Positions 50,723 to 55,177 of a stretch of 55,177 nucleotides of DNA are shown here, one piece after another. The stretch is from contig JAFXMP010000111.1 in the NCBI GenBank assembly GCA_017530275.1, positions 1 through 55,177 on the forward strand, given 5' to 3'. The notes under the pieces are model-generated. The model searched no databases. It had not been told where the DNA came from and worked only from the letters and a program-made list of their open reading frames with translations. A program made the translations under genes and the position numbers. The first letter of the stretch is position 1, and the number at the start of each line of letters is the position of its first letter. The DNA comes from Clostridia bacterium. Lineage in GTDB: Bacteria > Bacillota_A > Clostridia > Christensenellales > Aristaeellaceae.

Positions 50723-50835
50723 TTGAAATCCGGTTTATTTTTTCCATTTTTCTAATGTTTTCTGCTGATAATGGTTGAAATCCGTCAGAAATAAACCGAA
50801 TTCAGCTTGAAACAACAAATGAGATTCGGTATAAT
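50723..50835 (+). promoter_or_regulatory. Repeat-flanked promoter of the second oligosaccharide ABC operon
   Basis: TTGAAA (50807-50812), a 17-bp spacer and TATAAT (50830-50835), about 120 bp before the permease ATG. Upstream, TTGAAATCCG is repeated at 50723-50732 and 50775-50784, and CGGTTTATTT (50731-50740) is inverted as AAATAAACCG (50789-50798), a likely regulator region. The 50556-50954 spacer holds no recognisable gene. Confidence 0.65.
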
Positions 50836-50954
50836 GAATTTGAAAATTGTTCTGAACACACATAGGGGTGTAACCGGCAGGAAGAAAAGCGCCCGTGACG
50901 CACACAGTACCGTTTGGCCGCGGGGAATGACGCGGCAAGGGAGAAACAGATTAT

Positions 50955-51905
50955 ATGAGCATAAAAACGGCAAAAGTCCCCCGCCTTCGGGAAACCACGA
51001 CCTGGAAAAAGGCCCTGACCCGGGACTGGCATCTGTATCTGATGTTGCTGCTCCCCGTGGCGCTGGTGATCATTTTCAATTATGCCGCTTATCCGGGCCT
51101 GCGCATGGTGTTTATGGATTACAAGCCCGCCAAGGGTTACGCCGGCAGCAAATGGGTGGGCTGGGCCACGTTTGAAAAGGTGTTCCGGGACAAGGATTTT
51201 CTCCGGGCTCTGAAAAACTCCATCGTGTTCAACCTGCTGGACCTGGCGGTCAGCTTTCCCATGCCCATCATTTTGGCGCTGATGCTGAACGAGCTGCGCT
51301 TTCCCCGCTTCAAAAAGGTCACCCAGACGGTGCTGTATCTGCCGCATTTCTTAAGCTGGGTGATCATCGGGTCGGTGGCTTATCAGCTGTTCAAGCCTTC
51401 CAGCGGCATCGTGAACGTGCTGATGATGAACTGGGGCTGGATCGAACAGGGCATCCCCTTCCTGACGGAAAAGAACCATTGGGCCGTTACCTACCTGCTC
51501 ATCGGCGTGTGGCAGGGCATGGGCTGGGGCACCATCATTTACTTAGCCGCCATCACGGGCATCAGCGGCGAGCTCTACGAAGCCGCCATGATCGACGGAG
51601 CCAGCCGCATGCAGCGTATCTGGCATATCACCCTGCCCGGCATTCGCTCCACCATCGTGGTGCTTCTCATCATGAACTTAGGCAAGATCATGGGCAGCAA
51701 CTTTGAACGGCTGGACGTGTTCGCCAATACCCAGGTGCGGGATTATCAGTACCAGCTTGCGATCTATATTTATGAAAAGGGCCTTGCTAACGCTAAATTC
51801 AGCATGGCTACCGCCGTGGGCCTGTTCCAGAGCATGGTGGGCCTGATGCTGGTGCTGCTCAGCGACCGGTTCGCCAAAGCGCTGGGCGAAGACGGCCTGC
51901 TGTGA
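50955..51905 (+). CDS. ABC sugar transporter permease (LplB-like)
   Basis: A 316-residue, six-segment permease of the LplB type: LYLMLLLPVALVIIFNYAAYPGLRMVFMDYKP and the coupling loop EAAMIDGASRMQRIWHITLP are diagnostic. It opens the second oligosaccharide importer operon, arranged permease-permease-binding protein, the reverse of the one at 44.6-48.1 kb. The next permease starts 12 bp downstream. It depends on a shared ATPase elsewhere. Sequence similarity to the other LplB copy is modest, so the two systems probably carry different sugars. Confidence 0.92.
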   Translation: MSIKTAKVPRLRETTTWKKALTRDWHLYLMLLLPVALVIIFNYAAYPGLRMVFMDYKPAKGYAGSKWVGWATFEKVFRDKDFLRALKNSIVFNLLDLAVSFPMPIILALMLNELRFPRFKKVTQTVLYLPHFLSWVIIGSVAYQLFKPSSGIVNVLMMNWGWIEQGIPFLTEKNHWAVTYLLIGVWQGMGWGTIIYLAAITGISGELYEAAMIDGASRMQRIWHITLPGIRSTIVVLLIMNLGKIMGSNFERLDVFANTQVRDYQYQLAIYIYEKGLANAKFSMATAVGLFQSMVGLMLVLLSDRFAKALGEDGLL

Positions 51906-51917
51906 GGGGGTGAGAGC

Positions 51918-52838
51918 ATGGCAAAAGAAAAAATCCGTGATTTCGATACCATCAACGACGGCTCTCACGCTATCCGAAAGTTTTCTATCGGCGACGCAAT
52001 CATCATCGCGGTACTGGTGGTGCTGTGCCTTACGTGCATCCTGCCTTTCATTCATCTGGCGGCTAAATCCATCTCCAGCAACACGGCCGTGATGCAAAAG
52101 AGCGTGGTGCTTTGGCCCAAGGGCGTGAACTTTGACGCTTACAACACCATTTTCCAGGATGGCACCCTGGTGCACTCCTTCCTGTACAGCGTGGAGGTGG
52201 TGGCCATCTTCACAGTGATGGGCATGATCGTGTGCACCTGCGCCGCCTACCCCCTTTCCAAGAAGCGGTTGAAGGGCCGTGCATTCTTCACCTTCGTGCT
52301 CATGATCCCCATGTATTTCAGCGCGGGCCTGATCCCCAGCTATCTGCTGTACAAGAACCTGGGGCTGCTCAACACCATGTGGGTGCTGATCCTGCCGCTG
52401 ATCTATTCTTCTTACAACATGCTGATCATGAAGAACTATTTTCAGTCCTCCATTCCGGACAGTCTGGAAGAAGCGGCGTTCCTGGACGGTGCCAGCAATT
52501 TTCAGATCCTGTTCCGCATCGTGCTGCCGCTTTCCATGCCCATCATCGCTACTCTGTCCCTGTTCTACGCTGTGGGCCGCTGGAACAGCTACGCCGACAA
52601 CAAGTATTTTATCACCAAGGAAGCCCTCAAGATGATCCAGTACAAGCTGTATCAGCTGGTGGCTTCCGCCACCGAGGCCCAGACCGCCACCCTGTCCGAG
52701 GCCATCGAGGTGACCAGCACCCCCGAGGTGCTGCAGGCCGCCTGCATCATGTTCGCCACCATCCCCATCATCTGCATTTATCCCTTCCTGCAAAAGTATT
52801 TCGTGAAGGGAGTCATGGTGGGGGCGGTGAAGGGATAA
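51918..52838 (+). CDS. ABC sugar transporter permease (LplC/YtcP-like)
   Basis: A 306-residue, six-segment permease. LPFIHLAAKSISSNTAVMQ near the N-terminus, the EEAAFLDGASNFQILFRIVLP coupling loop and the PFLQKYFVKGVMVGAVKG tail are typical of LplC-type proteins. GGGGGTGAG precedes the ATG at 51918, which lies 12 bp after the upstream stop. It pairs with the preceding permease and receives substrate from the binding protein that follows by 49 bp. Confidence 0.93.
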   Translation: MAKEKIRDFDTINDGSHAIRKFSIGDAIIIAVLVVLCLTCILPFIHLAAKSISSNTAVMQKSVVLWPKGVNFDAYNTIFQDGTLVHSFLYSVEVVAIFTVMGMIVCTCAAYPLSKKRLKGRAFFTFVLMIPMYFSAGLIPSYLLYKNLGLLNTMWVLILPLIYSSYNMLIMKNYFQSSIPDSLEEAAFLDGASNFQILFRIVLPLSMPIIATLSLFYAVGRWNSYADNKYFITKEALKMIQYKLYQLVASATEAQTATLSEAIEVTSTPEVLQAACIMFATIPIICIYPFLQKYFVKGVMVGAVKG

Positions 52839-52887
52839 ATCAATCGTTCCCAAGGGCTTATGCCCAAATAATAAAGGAGGCAATACC

Positions 52888-54516
52888 ATGAAAAAGATCC
52901 TTGCTCTGGCGCTGGCAGCCATCATGCTGCTGAGCATCGCGTCCTTCGCGGCGGCGGAAGATCCCGCCTGGGAACCCTTTGCGGAGAACGTGAGCATCAC
53001 CATCCCGGTGTATGACCGCGGACAGGCGGGCGTACCTAACGTGGAAGAAAACTACTGGACCAAATGGATCCAGGAAAACTTCGGCGACAAGTACAACATC
53101 ACCGTGAACTATGTGGCCATTCCCCGCTCCGACGTGATGACCAAGTATTCCATGCTGGCGGCCGCCGAGGACCTGCCCACCATCCTGATGGAATACGACT
53201 ATCCGAAGGTCACCCAGTGGGCCGCCGACGGGTATCTGACCACCTTCGATATGGATGAATTCGCCAAGGTCGCCCCCACCTATTACAACCGCATGGTGGC
53301 GAACAACCAGCTGACCTACACCAAGATCAACGGCGAAACCTACTTCGCGGCGGCTTACCGTCCCTACTATGACACCACCTACACCTTCCAGACCTTCGTG
53401 CGCATGGACTGGCTCAAGCAGGTGGGTTATGATCACGTGCCCCTCACCACCAGCGAATACAACGACGCCATGCTGAAAATCAAGGAAGCGGGCATCGCCG
53501 AATTCCCCGGCGGCGGCACCATGATCACCGGCGTGGGTTCCGACCAGAACTATTCCTGGCGCACCTGGCCCCTGGACGAAAAAGAGTGGGCCATGTACGG
53601 CGACTACAACATTCCTTCCCTGGGCTGGGAACCTAACTATAAGCTGCTCAAGAACGAAAACTACAAGTACAACGCCGGGATCACCAATCCCGAATACTAC
53701 CTGACCGGCGCGGAAGACGACAAGACCAACTTCATCAACGGCAAGAGCTACTCTTACGCGGGTTACATTTCCGCCTCCATGGACTGGCTGACCGCCTTCT
53801 ATGAAGCCAATCCCGGCGCCGAACTGGCCATCGCTCCCGTTTCCGGCAAGATCGATGCCGAAGCCGGCACCACCCCCGGCTACCGCACCGACAATCCCTT
53901 CGGCATGATGATCGGCTTCTCCGCCTTCGCCAGCGAAGACCAGATCAAGGCCGCCTGGATGTACATGGAATGGCTGACCCAGGAAGACAACCTGAAAACC
54001 TTCCAGTGGGGTTTTGAAGGCGAAAACTACAACGTGGATGAAAAAGGCCTGCCGATCACCGTTTCCGATTACAACGGCGAATACAAGATGGGCTTCAACA
54101 ACAATAAGGACTACTGTTGCGTCACCATCGAAGCCCGTCAGGCCGGTACCATCGAGGACGTGATCAGCAACAATATGCCCCACGATCTGCCCCAGGATTT
54201 CACCCAGGACGTGATCAAGTACTATTATGACCGGGTCGCCATCCGCGATGCCGGCTGGGCCATCGCCAACGCCCTGTACTCCGTCACCATGGAAGCCGAA
54301 GCGGAATATCAGACCGTGCTGACCAGCCTGTACAAGGAATACCGCGACAAGCTGACTATGTGCGCCCCCGAGGAATTCGATGCCCTGTATGCCCAGTACG
54401 CCCAGGAATTCCTGGATGCCGGCTATCAGGAAGTGATCGACGAGCGCGCCGCCGCCTATGAAGCGGGCAACTCCACTCACCTGCTGAACCAGACCGCCGT
54501 GGAAGTGGAACTGTAA
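52888..54516 (+). CDS. ABC oligosaccharide-binding protein, long form
   Basis: A 542-residue binding protein with a type I signal peptide (MKKILALALAAIMLLSIASFAAAED) and no lipobox. Long family-1 binding proteins of this kind serve LplBC/YtcQ-type importers. Recognisable parts are LAAAEDLPTILMEYDYPKVT, FVRMDWLKQVGYDHVPLTTS and PFGMMIGFSAFASEDQIKAAWMYMEWL. AAAGGAGGC lies 9 bp before the ATG. It is the last gene of the operon and is followed by a long hairpin terminator. The sugar is unknown. Confidence 0.9.
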   Translation: MKKILALALAAIMLLSIASFAAAEDPAWEPFAENVSITIPVYDRGQAGVPNVEENYWTKWIQENFGDKYNITVNYVAIPRSDVMTKYSMLAAAEDLPTILMEYDYPKVTQWAADGYLTTFDMDEFAKVAPTYYNRMVANNQLTYTKINGETYFAAAYRPYYDTTYTFQTFVRMDWLKQVGYDHVPLTTSEYNDAMLKIKEAGIAEFPGGGTMITGVGSDQNYSWRTWPLDEKEWAMYGDYNIPSLGWEPNYKLLKNENYKYNAGITNPEYYLTGAEDDKTNFINGKSYSYAGYISASMDWLTAFYEANPGAELAIAPVSGKIDAEAGTTPGYRTDNPFGMMIGFSAFASEDQIKAAWMYMEWLTQEDNLKTFQWGFEGENYNVDEKGLPITVSDYNGEYKMGFNNNKDYCCVTIEARQAGTIEDVISNNMPHDLPQDFTQDVIKYYYDRVAIRDAGWAIANALYSVTMEAEAEYQTVLTSLYKEYRDKLTMCAPEEFDALYAQYAQEFLDAGYQEVIDERAAAYEAGNSTHLLNQTAVEVEL

Positions 54517-54541
54517 AAAAGAATCAATCATAGAAACCATT

Positions 54542-54580
54542 CAGCCCGGCGTTCCCGCAAGGGAGCGCCGGGCTGATGCT
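54542..54580 (+). terminator. Hairpin terminator after the binding-protein gene
   Basis: CAGCCCGGCGTTCCC pairs with GGGAGCGCCGGGCTG (15 bp, one mismatch-free stem, GCAA loop). Only a weak T stretch follows (ATGCTTT). Confidence 0.65.
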
Positions 54581-54592
54581 TTCCACAAAGAA

Positions 54593-54634
54593 AACCCTCC
54601 TGTCCGGGCCGCAGCCCATACAGGAGGGTTCTTT
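54593..54634 (-). terminator. Terminator for argG
   Basis: AACCCTCCTGT pairs with ACAGGAGGGTT around a 16-nt GC-rich loop; on the minus strand TTTTC follows. It lies about 20 bp past the argG stop. Confidence 0.7.
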
Positions 54635-54652
54635 CATGCTGTGATCAAACGC

Positions 54653-55177
54653 TTACTTCTTCCCGTCCACCATGGCCTGGACCTTGATGGGCAAGCCGTA
54701 GAGGTTGATGAACCCGGCGGCGTCCGCCTGGTTGTAGTCGCTTTCGCCGAAGGTGGCGATGGATTCGGAATACAGGGAATAATCGCTCCACACGCCCGCC
54801 TTGATGATGTTGCCCTTATAGAGCTTTAATTTCACCTGACCGGTGACTTTTTCCTGGGTTTTGTCCACAAAGGCGCTGAGGGCTTCCCGCAGGGGGGTGA
54901 ACCACTGGCCGTTGTAGACCAGTTCGGCGAAGGTGATAGACAGCTTCTGCTTTTCGTGCATGGTCATCTTGTCCAGGCACACGCTTTCCAAGTAGGAATG
55001 AGCCTTGTACAGGATGGTGCCGCCGGGGGTTTCGTACACGCCGCGGCACTTCATGCCGACCAGCCGGTTTTCGACGATGTCGATGAGGCCGATGCCGTTC
55101 TTTCCGCCGAGATCGTTGAGCTTCAGGATGATATCCTTGGCGGACATCTTTTCACCGTCCAGCGCGACGGGCACGCC
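54653..55177 (-). CDS. argG: Argininosuccinate synthase, C-terminal part (partial)
   Basis: The last 174 residues of ArgG, which joins citrulline and aspartate using ATP in arginine synthesis. The visible part, [46 protein letters not shown] and [16 protein letters not shown], is typical of the C-terminal and oligomerisation region. The ATP-binding N-terminus and start lie beyond the window edge. The ornithine-using enzyme at 36.5-37.6 kb is a possible metabolic neighbour. Confidence 0.93.
   Translation of the reverse strand, partial: GVPVALDGEKMSAKDIILKLNDLGGKNGIGLIDIVENRLVGMKCRGVYETPGGTILYKAHSYLESVCLDKMTMHEKQKLSITFAELVYNGQWFTPLREALSAFVDKTQEKVTGQVKLKLYKGNIIKAGVWSDYSLYSESIATFGESDYNQADAAGFINLYGLPIKVQAMVDGKK

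Overview
The window is a gene-dense, fairly GC-rich stretch of bacterial chromosome, most likely from an anaerobic, carbohydrate-using gut or rumen Clostridia (Bacillota). The pointers are strong GGAGG-type ribosome sites, GTG and TTG starts, sigma-A promoters with 17-bp spacers, several LplB/LplC/YtcQ-type sugar ABC importers, a YjjI/YjjW glycyl-radical pair and BMP-type nucleoside importers. Most solute-binding proteins here carry ordinary cleavable signal peptides rather than clear lipoboxes. I place it only loosely, perhaps near Christensenellales-like lineages. I saw no phage genes, transposases, tRNA, rRNA or CRISPR.

Left part (1-17 kb): a 5'-truncated GH28 pectin hydrolase, a MATE exporter and an M18 aminopeptidase run on the plus strand. 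On the minus strand an operon encodes a Ste24-like M48 protease, a TIM-barrel sugar isomerase and an fRMsr-MsrA fusion. A TetR regulator sits divergent to an MMPL/RND exporter with a secreted coiled-coil partner. A GNAT acetyltransferase, a beta-helix protein, a YcxB-like protein, an HPr lacking the Ser46 regulatory site, and glucose-6-phosphate isomerase follow.

Middle (17-37.7 kb): an HTH-Fic protein whose promoter carries three evenly spaced repeats; a sodium:solute symporter; YjjI-YjjW; a NUDIX hydrolase; an iron-type ABC importer behind a palindromic operator; a BMP nucleoside-type binding protein; and, divergent from it, a full-length BMP-type ABC cassette whose ATPase has lost the nucleotide-binding and hydrolysis motifs in both halves. 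Then come a TraB/GumN protein, class II GalT, a membrane protein, a DUF1972-type glycosyltransferase, an uncharacterised protein and an archaeal-type ornithine cyclodeaminase homologue.

Right part (37.7-55.2 kb): the intact BMP-type ATPase and two permeases, without their own binding protein; a cytoplasmic GH10 xylanase; an AraR-like GntR-LacI regulator flanked by candidate looping operators; two oligosaccharide ABC importers (binding protein-permease-permease and permease-permease-binding protein); an MBL-fold hydrolase; a second MATE exporter; and the 3' part of argG. The working picture is uptake of xylan- or pectin-derived oligosaccharides and their breakdown inside the cell, plus nucleoside and metal uptake.

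The intergenic spaces hold two dispersed repeat families: a hairpin element of about 66 bp in four copies, one of which keeps its stem through compensatory changes, and a low-complexity GAGAGTTGAGA inverted repeat in two copies. The strongest candidates for something new are the intact but catalytically dead BMP-type ABC cassette, the hairpin repeat family, the fRMsr-MsrA fusion, the 31-bp-phased Fic operators and the HPr without Ser46.
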